Assembly: GCA_025451135.1 (NCBI GenBank)
Contig: JANWKW010000079.1
Coordinates: forward strand, 1 to 9,652
DNA: 9,652 bases
Direction: 5' to 3'
From: Vulcanimicrobiia bacterium
GTDB lineage: Bacteria > Vulcanimicrobiota > Vulcanimicrobiia > Vulcanimicrobiales > Vulcanimicrobiaceae
A model generated the notes under the pieces. It was given only the letters and a program-made list of their open reading frames with translations, made no database searches and was not told the origin of the DNA. The number at the start of each line of letters is the position of its first letter. Within the stretch, counting starts at the first letter, position 1. This document shows, piece by piece, positions 1-6,489 of this stretch. The translations under genes were made by a program, and so were the position numbers.

Positions 1-44
1 ACGTGCGTCTCGAGCTGCGGATCGCACCCACCCATGGTCGCGAG
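1..44. repeat. 44-bp inverted repeat, left arm (window edge)
   Basis: Bases 1-44 are identical to the reverse complement of 348-391. The match stops at base 45 (t where the other copy would give c) and reaches the window edge, so it may continue upstream. The partner lies inside the CMD-like coding sequence. A perfect 44-bp match of unique coding sequence in opposite orientation, at a terminus, suggests a chimeric or fold-back contig end more than a biological repeat. Confidence 0.9.
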
Positions 45-153
45 TTTCTTCGCCGTCGAACGGACGCTCTCGCATGCCCTCACGGTCTTCTTCTGCCTGG
101 GATTCTATCTCCAATATCTCGGCTATTTCGCGTTGGTCCGCAAGTATGCGTAA
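1..153 (+). CDS. C-terminal tail of a membrane protein (partial, 5' end outside window)
   Basis: Frame 1 is open from the window edge to the TAA at 151-153. The last ~36 residues are strongly hydrophobic and aromatic (around ALTVFFCLGFYLQYLGYFAL) and end in a basic tail, RKYA, which looks like a final transmembrane helix with a short cytoplasmic end. I do not recognise the family. The stop TAA overlaps the ATG of the next gene (TAATG at 151-155), which suggests translational coupling. Bases 1-44 are an exact inverted copy of 348-391, so residues encoded before about base 45 may not belong to this protein; only the part after base 45 is trustworthy. An alternative reading, a tiny ORF starting at ATG 34, is less likely because that ATG lies within the duplicated bases. 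Confidence 0.5.
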   Translation, partial: TCVSSCGSHPPMVASFFAVERTLSHALTVFFCLGFYLQYLGYFALVRKYA

Positions 154-536
154 TGGATAGCGAGATGTTCGCGCGCGGCGAGAAGATGATGCGGCTCGTC
201 GACGGCGATAAGGTGACGGATCATCTGCTGGCGCGGTACGCGGAGATCGCGCCGGACTTCGCGACGTACCTGGTCGAGTTCGTGTTCGGCGAGATCTATT
301 CGCGCGACGGCGACCTCAAGCAGCGCGAACTGGTCGCGATCTCGTCGCTCGCGACCATGGGTGGGTGCGATCCGCAGCTCGAGACGCACGTGAACGGCGC
401 GTTCAACGTCGGGCTGACCGAGGCCGAGATCGTCGAGGCCGTGATGACGCTGATCCCGTACATCGGCTTCCCCCGCGCGCTAGTCGCGATGCGGATCGTC
501 AAGCGCGTCGCCGACGCGCGGCGTAGCGCGCCATGA
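153..536 (+). CDS. carboxymuconolactone decarboxylase-like (CMD/AhpD fold) protein
   Basis: A 127-residue alpha-helical protein matching the CMD family in pattern: FGEIYSRDGDLKQRELVAISSLATMGG (residues 45-71), the ExH signature QLETH (75-79, H79) and a second helical part, GLTEAEIVEAVMTLIPYIGFPRA (87-109). CMD proteins include 4-carboxymuconolactone decarboxylase (protocatechuate pathway) and AhpD-like thiol reductants. This one has a single cysteine, C72, and no CxxC, so an AhpD-type disulfide reductase role is unlikely; whether it is a true decarboxylase is unknown. The start at 153 is chosen because its ATG overlaps the TAA of the upstream gene and the family homology begins soon after. 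The frame is open back to base 3, but those residues do not look like CMD. The stop overlaps the next start (ATGA at 533-536). No other catabolic gene is adjacent, so substrate and pathway are not determined. Confidence 0.82.
   Translation: MDSEMFARGEKMMRLVDGDKVTDHLLARYAEIAPDFATYLVEFVFGEIYSRDGDLKQRELVAISSLATMGGCDPQLETHVNGAFNVGLTEAEIVEAVMTLIPYIGFPRALVAMRIVKRVADARRSAP
348..391. repeat. 44-bp inverted repeat, right arm (inside CMD-like gene)
   Basis: Exact reverse complement of bases 1-44, separated from them by 303 bp. It encodes the central CMD segment that contains GGCDPQLETH. It fits the reading frame and family of that gene, so this arm is the native copy and the one at the edge is the displaced one. 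Confidence 0.9.
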
Positions 537-988
537 ATGCGATCGGCGAAGCATGGGGCATGGCCGTGCTGGACCGCATTCCTGCGGTCGGCCGCGGAGC
601 GGTTCCACTCGCGTACTGCGTCTACGTCCTGTGCGCGATCGCGATGTTCGCGATGTCGTACGTCACGGGCTCCTGGGCTTCGTGGCTCTTCCTCGCGCCG
701 TTGTGGACCGGCGTTATGGCGATCGGCAAATCCGCCGCGCGAGTGGAGCGGGCAGCCGGGAGTTGGGACACCGACGGATCCCTGGCGATCCACTCGTTCA
801 AGGGCGATCTCCGTTTCATCCGCAACGCCCCCCTGCTATTCTTCTGGGCGGGGCTGATCGCCAATACGGTTCAACATCCGGCCCGAAGTCTGATCGCCGA
901 TGTCTGTTGGTGCGCTACGACGGTACTCATCCCGCTTCAGGATGCGGCGGTCGCCGCGAAATTCGATCGCCTCGTCCCGGACCCCTGA
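533..988 (+). CDS. unrecognised multi-pass membrane protein
   Basis: A 151-residue protein with about four hydrophobic segments: residues 23-44 (around VPLAYCVYVLCAIAMFAM), 47-65 (ASWLFLAPLWTGVMAIG), 98-114 (NAPLLFFWAGLIANTVQ) and 119-138 (LIADVCWCATTVLIPLQ). A polar, charged loop lies between segments 2 and 3 (residues 66-97, with several Arg, Asp and Lys). I recognise no family or catalytic motif. The ATG at 533 overlaps the TGA of the CMD-like gene by four bases, the usual mark of translational coupling, and no clear Shine-Dalgarno site precedes it, so it is probably translated from the same mRNA. It ends before an 80-bp gap that leads to the Ada-AlkA gene. It is probably an inner-membrane protein of unknown role, perhaps partnered with the other membrane protein at the left edge. 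Confidence 0.7.
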   Translation: MNAIGEAWGMAVLDRIPAVGRGAVPLAYCVYVLCAIAMFAMSYVTGSWASWLFLAPLWTGVMAIGKSAARVERAAGSWDTDGSLAIHSFKGDLRFIRNAPLLFFWAGLIANTVQHPARSLIADVCWCATTVLIPLQDAAVAAKFDRLVPDP

Positions 989-1056
989 GGAATAGCGTTC
1001 TTTCGGCCTCGCGCTTCGATGTCCGAAAACGGCTAGTCTCCCGCCGGGCTAGGTGC

Positions 1057-1062
1057 TAGAGT
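1057..1062 (+). promoter_or_regulatory. possible -10 element (TAGAGT) for a leaderless ada-alkA transcript
   Basis: TAGAGT fits the TANNNT -10 pattern and lies 6 nt before the ATG at 1069. Transcription would then begin at or next to the start codon. No Shine-Dalgarno-like run precedes the ATG, which fits a leaderless mRNA. Three copies of a GCTAG core (1032-1036, 1048-1052, 1055-1059) crowd this short gap and could be incidental or regulator contacts. No good -35 box is visible at the usual spacing. Confidence 0.3.
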
Positions 1063-1068
1063 CGGGGC

Positions 1069-2505
1069 ATGGTCCTCGATGACGACGCCTGCTACCGCGC
1101 CTTGCGCACTCACGACGCCCGGTTCGACGGGCGGTTCTTCGTGGCCGTGCGGTCGACCAGGATCTACTGCCGTCCGATCTGCACGGCGCGCCCGGTCAAG
1201 CGCGAGAACTGTCGGTTCTACGCGACGGCCGCCGAGGCGGAATCGGCACGCTATCGGCCCTGTCTGCGCTGCCGGCCGGAGCTCGCGCCCGGCAACGCGA
1301 GCGTCGATGCGAGCGCGCGTCTGGCGCACGCGACCGCCCTCGCGATCGAGAACGATACCTACGGAGACGGCGGCTTCGCCGAGATCGCGCGCCGGCTGGG
1401 CGTGACCGACCGGCATCTGCGGCGCGTCTTCGGCACGGAGTTCGGCGTCTCGCCGGTGGCCTACGCGCAGACCCAGCGTCTGCTGCTCGCGAAGCGGCTG
1501 CTGACCGACACGGCGATGTCCGTCACCGATGTCGCCTTTGCGAGCGGGTTCTCGTCGCTACGGCGATTCAACGCGCTCTTCGTCGAGCGCTATCGCCTGC
1601 GGCCGCTCCAGCTGCGGAAGAAACGCGAGTCGGAACCCGCCAACGCATCCGCCGCGATCGAGCTCAACATCGCGGTGCGCCCGCCGTTCGCGTGGAATGC
1701 GCTGGCCGCATTTCTCTCGTCCCGCACCATCGACGGCGTCGAGGAGGTCGACGCGACGTCGTACCGGCGGACCGTTCGGGTCGTCCGGGGCGAAAAGGTG
1801 CATGCGGGCTGGATCGAGATCGCTCCCGCCGAGAAAGCGAATGCGCTGCGTCTGCGGATCGCGAGTTCCCTGCTGGGCGTGTTGCCCGCGGTGCTCGGCA
1901 AGGCGAAGCATCTGACCGACGCATCGTCCGACCCCGTCGCGATCGCGGCGGTCCTGGGCGACCTCGCCGCGGGCGAGCCGGGCTTGCGGGTACCGGGCGC
2001 GTTCGACGGATTCGAAGTCGCGGTCCGCGCCGTGCTCGGCCAGCAGATCACCGTCAAGGCGGCGCGCACGCTGGCGGCACGGTTCGCCGCGACGTTCGGC
2101 ACCGCGGTCGAGACACCGTATCCCGGCCTGCGCCTGCTCTTCCCATCGGCCGGCGCGATCGCCGGCAGGTCCGTCGACGAGATCGCGCGCCTCGGCATCA
2201 TCGCCTCGCGCGTCCGCACGATCCTGGCGCTTGCGTCGGCGATCGCAGACGGAACGCTCTCGCTCGAGCCGGGGGCCGATATCGACGCGACGCTCGACGC
2301 GCTGCGCGCGCTGCCCGGCATCGGCGAATGGACGGCGCAGTACGTCGCGATGCGGGCGCTCGCGTGGCCGGACGCCTTTCCGCACACCGACCTCGGCGTG
2401 ATGAAGGCGCTCGGCGAGAAGAACCCCAAGCGCGTGCTCGAGGCCGGCGAGGCCTGGCGACCGTGGCGCGCCTACGCCGTGATGCATCTGTGGAGAACGC
2501 TATGA
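1069..2505 (+). CDS. Ada-AlkA fusion: methylphosphotriester sensor/AraC regulator joined to 3-methyladenine DNA glycosylase II
   Basis: 478 residues, three modules. (1) Residues 5-75 are the Ada N-terminal zinc domain. The four zinc cysteines are C34 and C38 (YCRPIC) and C65 and C68 (RPCLRC). By analogy with E. coli Ada, C34 (C38 in Ada) takes a methyl group from DNA phosphotriesters and turns the protein into an activator. (2) Residues ~80-180 are an AraC-type double helix-turn-helix, including IARRLGVTDRHLRRVF and VAFASGFSSLRRFNALF. (3) Residues ~195-478 are AlkA: an N-terminal AlkA domain, the helix-hairpin-helix LPGIGEWTAQY (415-425), the likely catalytic Asp D441 in FPHTDLGV, and the family ending WRPWRAYAVMHLW. 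The enzyme should excise alkylated bases such as 3-methyladenine and also control alkylation-response genes. It lacks the Ogt domain found in E. coli Ada; that activity is the next gene, overlapping by 4 bp. A similar ada-alkA plus ogt arrangement is known in mycobacteria. Probably self-inducing by alkylation (inference). Confidence 0.93.
   Translation: MVLDDDACYRALRTHDARFDGRFFVAVRSTRIYCRPICTARPVKRENCRFYATAAEAESARYRPCLRCRPELAPGNASVDASARLAHATALAIENDTYGDGGFAEIARRLGVTDRHLRRVFGTEFGVSPVAYAQTQRLLLAKRLLTDTAMSVTDVAFASGFSSLRRFNALFVERYRLRPLQLRKKRESEPANASAAIELNIAVRPPFAWNALAAFLSSRTIDGVEEVDATSYRRTVRVVRGEKVHAGWIEIAPAEKANALRLRIASSLLGVLPAVLGKAKHLTDASSDPVAIAAVLGDLAAGEPGLRVPGAFDGFEVAVRAVLGQQITVKAARTLAARFAATFGTAVETPYPGLRLLFPSAGAIAGRSVDEIARLGIIASRVRTILALASAIADGTLSLEPGADIDATLDALRALPGIGEWTAQYVAMRALAWPDAFPHTDLGVMKALGEKNPKRVLEAGEAWRPWRAYAVMHLWRTL
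2492..2496 (+). promoter_or_regulatory. ribosome binding site for ogt
   Basis: GGAGA lies 5 nt before the ATG at 2502, inside the end of the Ada-AlkA coding sequence. It is one of the few clear Shine-Dalgarno sites in the window and supports the ATGA-overlap start of the next gene. Confidence 0.6.
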
Positions 2506-3005
2506 GCCGCGCCTATCGCTACTACGACGCGCCCACCGGTCCGATGCTGCTGGTCGCGACCGAGGACGCCATCTGCGGCCTCTACTTCGCCGGCCCGCAG
2601 CGCAAGCGCGAACTCGTGCCGGACGGCGACGCCATCCCCGACGACGGCCGACCGATCCTGGCGGACTGTGCGCGCGAACTCGACGAGTACTTCGCCGGCA
2701 CGCGCACCGTCTTCGACGTTCCCGTGAAGCTGCAGGGAACGCCGTTCCAACTGACCGTCTGGAACGAACTTGCCAAAGTCGGCTACGGCACGACCATGTC
2801 GTACGGCGAACTGGCGCGGCGGGCCGGCCTTCCGAAAGAGGCGGTCCGCGCCGTCGGTTCGGCCAACGGCAGCAACCCCGTCTCGATTATCATCCCGTGC
2901 CACCGCATCATCGGCGCCGACGGCAGCCTGACCGGCTACGGCGGCGGCCTGGAGAATAAGCGCATGCTGCTGGATCTGGAATCGCGCGAGCAGGCCTTGC
3001 TGTAG
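2502..3005 (+). CDS. ogt: methylated-DNA--protein-cysteine S-methyltransferase (O6-alkylguanine transferase)
   Basis: 167 residues, normal size for the Ogt/AGT family. The N-terminal part (~1-75) is the variable ribonuclease-H-like domain. The C-terminal part has the conserved helix-turn-helix DNA-binding region, GTPFQLTVWNELAKVGYGTT (79-98), then YGELARRAG and the signature IPCHRI (131-136). C133 is the suicide acceptor that takes the alkyl group from O6-alkylguanine or O4-alkylthymine in a single turnover. The Asn-rich turn before it (ANGSNPVS, 121-128) is also typical. The start is the ATG at 2502, which overlaps the TGA of ada-alkA (ATGA) and has GGAGA 5 nt upstream. It supplies the direct-reversal activity missing from the upstream fusion, and the two are almost certainly co-transcribed. 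The peptidase gene begins 32 bp after its stop and may or may not share the transcript. Confidence 0.95.
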   Translation: MSRAYRYYDAPTGPMLLVATEDAICGLYFAGPQRKRELVPDGDAIPDDGRPILADCARELDEYFAGTRTVFDVPVKLQGTPFQLTVWNELAKVGYGTTMSYGELARRAGLPKEAVRAVGSANGSNPVSIIIPCHRIIGADGSLTGYGGGLENKRMLLDLESREQALL

Positions 3006-3037
3006 GGAATGCGCCTCGCGCCGCCAAGCCTGCAGAC

Positions 3038-5167
3038 ATGAAGCGATTGGTCGTTGCCTGTGCTGCGGTCGCGGCACTCATCCTGCCCGGCGTCGCGTTC
3101 GCCGCCGGCGCGTTCAGCTACCCGCCCGCACCCAAGGGCGATGTCACCGACACCTACTTCGGAACGGTCGTCCCGGACCCGTATCGCTGGCTGGAGAGCA
3201 TCGACTCGCCGCAGACGGTCGCCTGGGTCGCAGCCGAAGGCGCCCTGACCCGATCGTATCTGGACGCCATCCCGCAGCGGGCCGCGATCGCGCGGCACCT
3301 GCGCGCGCTCGCGAACTACGAGAAGATCGGCGCGCCGTCGCACGTCGGCAACCAGTACTTCTACTACTACAACTCGGGTCTCCAGAATCAGTCGGTCCTC
3401 TACACGATGACCGGCTCGCACGGCCGACCGCGCGTTCTGATCGATCCGAACACACTCAGTACCGACGGAACGGTCGCGCTCGGCTCGACCGCGACGACCA
3501 ACGACGCGAAATACATCGCCTATTCGACGCAATCGTCGGGCTCGGATTGGCAGACGTGGCACGTCCGTGCGATCGCGACCGGCAAGGACCTGCCCGATAC
3601 CCTGCTGTGGAGCAAATTCTCCGGCGCGTCGTGGCTGGCCGACGACAGCGGCTTCTACTACTCGCGCTATCCGGCGCCGAAGGCCGGCGAGACGTTCAAG
3701 GGCGCGCTCTCGGGGCAGACGGTCTACTTCCACAAGCTCGGCACGCCGCAGTCGGCCGACACGGTGTTCTTCGCCAACCCCACGCATCCGCAGGAGTACA
3801 ATAGCGCGTTCGTCACGCTCGACGGCCGCTACGTGCTGATCTACGTATCGGGCGGGAGCACGATCAACAACGATGTCTACTACGTCGACCGCATGGAGCG
3901 CGGCCGGCCGGTCCATCCGCTCTTCGTCAAGCGCGACGCGCAGTACGGCTACGTGGACAACGTCGGCTCGCACTTCCTGTTCACCACCACGCTCGGCGCG
4001 CCCAACACCAAGATCGTGGCGCTCGACCTGGCGAAGCCGGCGGTGCTGACGACCGTCATCCCGCAGGCGAAGCAGGCCCTCCAGGGCGTCTCGACCGCCG
4101 GGCACCGCATGTTCGCGCAGTATCTGACCGACGCGCACTCGGCCGTCAAGGTCTACGACTACAGCGGCCGGCTGATCCGGACGGTCGCGCTCCCGGGCCT
4201 CGGCACGGCCAGCGGATTCGACGGATGGCCGACCGACTCGACCGTCTACTACACGTACTCCGGCTATACGTCGCCGGCGATAACCTACGCGTACGACATC
4301 GCCGCCGGCACGAGCCGGCTCTACCGCAAGCCGAAGATCGCCTTCGACGCGGCGCAGTACACCACCAAGGAGGTCTTCTACACGAGCAAGGACGGTACGC
4401 GCGTGCCGATGATGATCTCGTACAAGAAAGGCCTCGCGCTCGACGGCACCAATCCGACCATCCTGTACGGCTACGGCGGCTTCGATATCGCCATGACGCC
4501 GCATTTCTCGACGACGATCGCGACCTGGCTGGGGATGGGCGGCGTCTACGCCGTGGCCAACATCCGCGGCGGTTCGGAATACGGCGAGGCTTGGCACCAG
4601 GGCGGCATGCTCGCGAACAAGCAGAACGTGTTCGACGATTTCGTCGCGGCCGCGCAGTATCTGATCGCGAACAAATACACCTCGACCCCGAAGCTCGCCA
4701 TCAACGGCGGCTCGAACGGCGGCCTGCTGATGGGCGCGGTCGAGAACCAGCGGCCGGATCTGTTCGGCGCGGTGGTCGCGCAGGTCGGCGTGATGGACAT
4801 GCTCCGGTTCGACAAGTTCACCGTCGGCCACGGCTGGATCAGCGACTACGGCTGCTCGACCTGCAGCCCGGATCAGTTCAAGACGCTCTACGCCTACTCG
4901 CCGCTGCACAACGTCAAGCCGCAGGCGTATCCCGCCACGCTCGTGATGACGGCCGACCACGACGACCGGGTCTTCCCGGCGCATTCGTTCAAGTACACGG
5001 CCGCCATGCAGGCCGCGCAGACCGGCGACGCGCCGATCCTGCTGCGCGTCGAGACCAAGTCCGGTCACGGCGGCGGCGCACCGATCTCGATGACCATCAA
5101 CGAGTGGGCCGACATCTACGCGTTCCTGGTGAAGAACCTCGACGTGACGGTCCCGGCGAGCTACTAG
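3038..5167 (+). CDS. secreted prolyl oligopeptidase-family serine peptidase (S9A)
   Basis: 709 residues. Residues 1-22 form a signal peptide (MKRL start, hydrophobic core, VAFA|A cleavage pattern), so the enzyme probably acts outside the cytoplasm, unlike the classical cytosolic enzyme. The mature N-terminus has the family opening VTDTYFGTVVPDPYRWLE (36-53). Residues ~95-430 should form the beta-propeller, and ~440-709 the alpha/beta hydrolase. Catalytic residues by family alignment are S559 (GGSNGG), D642 (TADHDDRV, with R644 as the substrate-binding Arg) and H677 (SGHGGG). ILYGYGGFDI and ANIRGGSEYGEAWH are also hallmark segments. It is expected to cut short peptides after proline. A CSTC pair at 606-609, near the active-site region, could form a disulfide. 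No strong Shine-Dalgarno site precedes the ATG. Its stop shares a CTAG with the convergent GNAT gene. Peptide scavenging is a plausible role but is not shown. Confidence 0.93.
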   Translation: MKRLVVACAAVAALILPGVAFAAGAFSYPPAPKGDVTDTYFGTVVPDPYRWLESIDSPQTVAWVAAEGALTRSYLDAIPQRAAIARHLRALANYEKIGAPSHVGNQYFYYYNSGLQNQSVLYTMTGSHGRPRVLIDPNTLSTDGTVALGSTATTNDAKYIAYSTQSSGSDWQTWHVRAIATGKDLPDTLLWSKFSGASWLADDSGFYYSRYPAPKAGETFKGALSGQTVYFHKLGTPQSADTVFFANPTHPQEYNSAFVTLDGRYVLIYVSGGSTINNDVYYVDRMERGRPVHPLFVKRDAQYGYVDNVGSHFLFTTTLGAPNTKIVALDLAKPAVLTTVIPQAKQALQGVSTAGHRMFAQYLTDAHSAVKVYDYSGRLIRTVALPGLGTASGFDGWPTDSTVYYTYSGYTSPAITYAYDIAAGTSRLYRKPKIAFDAAQYTTKEVFYTSKDGTRVPMMISYKKGLALDGTNPTILYGYGGFDIAMTPHFSTTIATWLGMGGVYAVANIRGGSEYGEAWHQGGMLANKQNVFDDFVAAAQYLIANKYTSTPKLAINGGSNGGLLMGAVENQRPDLFGAVVAQVGVMDMLRFDKFTVGHGWISDYGCSTCSPDQFKTLYAYSPLHNVKPQAYPATLVMTADHDDRVFPAHSFKYTAAMQAAQTGDAPILLRVETKSGHGGGAPISMTINEWADIYAFLVKNLDVTVPASY

Positions 5168-5577
5168 GGGACGTCCTTGGCGTAGAAGATCTCGGGATCG
5201 CCCGGATCGAGGTCCAGTTCGCCGCGGCGCACGTAGCCGTGCTTGAAGAGCAGCGCGTGCATCGCGGCGTTCGTCGCATTCGTCGACGTGTAGACGCGCG
5301 TTCCGGGACACGCCGCTTCGACGTGCGCGAACAGCAGCGTCGCCAGACCCTGGCGCCGCGCGTGCCCGGCGACCGCGACCAGCCACACGAATGGCCTGCC
5401 GAAGAACTCGCGATTCCAGACGACGAACGCGATCGGGCCGACGCCTTCGTCGATCACCGCGACTTCGTCGTTGATGACGGCGGCCTTGATAAAGGCCGAC
5501 TTCTCCCAGGGCGTCTGCGCGAGGATCGCGACGAGGCCTGGGACGTCCGAGGGCGTCGCCATCCGGATGGCGGCCAC
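5164..5577 (-). CDS. GNAT-family N-acetyltransferase
   Basis: 137 residues, one GNAT domain. The beta1 opening is IRMATPSDVPGLVAIL (4-19). Motif A is LVAVAGHARRQGLATLLF (66-83), containing the acetyl-CoA pyrophosphate loop R-R-Q-G-L-A (74-79). Motif B-like sequence TNATNAAMHALLFKHGY (99-115) ends in the typical GF/GY turn. It transfers an acetyl group from acetyl-CoA to an amine; the substrate cannot be told from sequence. The GTG start at 5577 keeps the full beta1 strand and lies 1 nt after the stop of the LOG gene (5579-5581), so the two are a tight operon. An internal ATG at residue 6 would cut beta1. The stop overlaps the stop of the peptidase gene on the other strand. Confidence 0.85.
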   Translation of the reverse strand: MAAIRMATPSDVPGLVAILAQTPWEKSAFIKAAVINDEVAVIDEGVGPIAFVVWNREFFGRPFVWLVAVAGHARRQGLATLLFAHVEAACPGTRVYTSTNATNAAMHALLFKHGYVRRGELDLDPGDPEIFYAKDVP

Positions 5578-5578
5578 G

Positions 5579-6112
5579 CTAGCGCATGCTCGCGAGCAGT
5601 TCGGCGATGGTCGGTGCGGTCGCGAGCAGCTCGCGCGTGCGCCGCAGCACCATGCCGTCTTCGAGCATCGCGTCGAAGAGCGCGATCAGGCGATCGTAGT
5701 AGCCCTCGTAGTTGAGCAGACCGACCGGCTTGTCGTGGATCTCGAGCTGGCGCCAGGTGACGATCTCGAAGAACTCGTCCATCGTGCCGAAGCCGCCCGG
5801 GAGCGCGACGAACCCGTCGCTCAGGTCGGCCATCAGGGCCTTGCGCTCGTGCATGGTCTGCACGACGTGCAGCGCGGTGACGCCGCGATGCGCGATCTCG
5901 ACGGTCGCCAGGGACGCCGGGATCACGCCGATCACCTCGCCGCCGGCCGCGAGCGCGGCGTCGGCGAGCGCGCCCATCATGCCGACCTTCCCGCCGCCGA
6001 ACACCACCCCGATGCCGCGTCGCGCGAGCTCCGCACCGACCTCGGCCGCGAGCGGCAGATAGGCGTCGCCGCGTCCGCCGCGCGCCCCGCAGAAAACCGC
6101 GATACGTTTCAT
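5579..6112 (-). CDS. LOG family protein (putative nucleoside 5'-monophosphate phosphoribohydrolase)
   Basis: 177 residues, typical of TIGR00730/LOG proteins, often mis-named lysine decarboxylases. Family marks: IAVFCGAR near the N-terminus, GGGKVGMMGALADAAL (39-54), HERKALM (88-94, R90/K91) and the signature PGGFGTMDE (105-113, E113). Characterised LOG proteins hydrolyse N6-modified AMP (cytokinin riboside 5'-monophosphate) to free base and ribose 5-phosphate, and some bacterial ones act on plain AMP or other NMPs. The exact substrate here is unknown. The start is set at 6112 (MKRIAVFCGA); the frame continues open to 6283, but that extension is Arg-rich, lies antisense to the divergent SUI1 gene and lacks homology. 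It is the first gene of a two-gene operon with the GNAT gene. Only 44 bp separates it from the divergent gene. Confidence 0.92.
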   Translation of the reverse strand: MKRIAVFCGARGGRGDAYLPLAAEVGAELARRGIGVVFGGGKVGMMGALADAALAAGGEVIGVIPASLATVEIAHRGVTALHVVQTMHERKALMADLSDGFVALPGGFGTMDEFFEIVTWRQLEIHDKPVGLLNYEGYYDRLIALFDAMLEDGMVLRRTRELLATAPTIAELLASMR

Positions 6113-6156
6113 GTCGCCAAGCAGGTACGCTTCGCCGGGCGAGAGCACCTCGCGGT

Positions 6157-6489
6157 ATGCCGGACGATAACCGGCGGCTGGTCTACTCGAGCGATGGCGG
6201 CATGCCGGCCGAGCCGAAGCGCGAACGGCCGCAGCAGAAACAGACGAGCGCGGTCCCCGACGACGGCGTCGTGCGGGTCGCACGCGCCCCGCGCCGCGGC
6301 GGTGTCTCGAGCGTCGTGACCGGACTCGCCGAGCGCGAGATCGCCGAGGTCGCGAAGCAGCTCAAGAAGCTCTGCGGTTCGGGCGGAACGGCCAAGAACG
6401 GCGTGGTCGAGATCCAGGGCGACCATCGCGATGCGATCGTCGCCTGGTTCGAAAAGCAAGGCCGGAAGGCGAAGAAGGCGGGCGGCTGA
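6157..6489 (+). CDS. yciH: SUI1/eIF1-like translation factor, YciH type
   Basis: 110 residues. It closely follows E. coli YciH: N-terminal RLVYSSDGG (7-15), a short linker rich in Pro, Lys and Gln, then the SUI1 domain with GVVRVARAPRRGGVSSVVTGL (37-57), KQLKKLCGSGGTAKNG (67-82) and VEIQGDHRDAIVAWFEKQG (84-102), ending KKAGG. SUI1 proteins bind the small ribosomal subunit; in eukaryotes and archaea (eIF1) they police start-codon choice. The bacterial protein can influence initiation fidelity in vitro, but its cell role is unclear. The start at 6157 gives the full family N-terminus. It is divergent from the LOG gene and convergent with kamA; its stop lies inside the hairpin at 6477-6511. Confidence 0.92.
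   Translation: MPDDNRRLVYSSDGGMPAEPKRERPQQKQTSAVPDDGVVRVARAPRRGGVSSVVTGLAEREIAEVAKQLKKLCGSGGTAKNGVVEIQGDHRDAIVAWFEKQGRKAKKAGG

Noticed and set aside
3..152. N-terminal extension of the CMD protein back to base 3
   Set aside because: The extension has no CMD homology, overlaps a hydrophobic tail in frame 1 that ends exactly at the CMD ATG, and begins in the duplicated 44 bases.
1558..2487. Minus-strand open frames opposite ada-alkA
   Set aside because: Compositional shadow of a gene with complete Ada, AraC and AlkA motifs.
2936..5386. Long minus-strand open frame (816 codons) antisense to the peptidase
   Set aside because: Its translation is very rich in Arg, Val, Asp and Gly with no domain; it mirrors the codon bias of the strongly recognised peptidase and covers parts of two other real genes. 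It is a high-GC shadow frame.
6132..6142. Short palindrome TCGCC-G-GGCGA between the divergent LOG and SUI1 genes
   Set aside because: An 11-bp symmetric match of such GC-rich composition is expected often by chance, and no promoter element can be placed around it.
6113..6283. N-terminal extension of the LOG protein
   Set aside because: It is Arg/Ala-rich, lies antisense to the SUI1 gene, and the LOG fold begins at the ATG at 6112.
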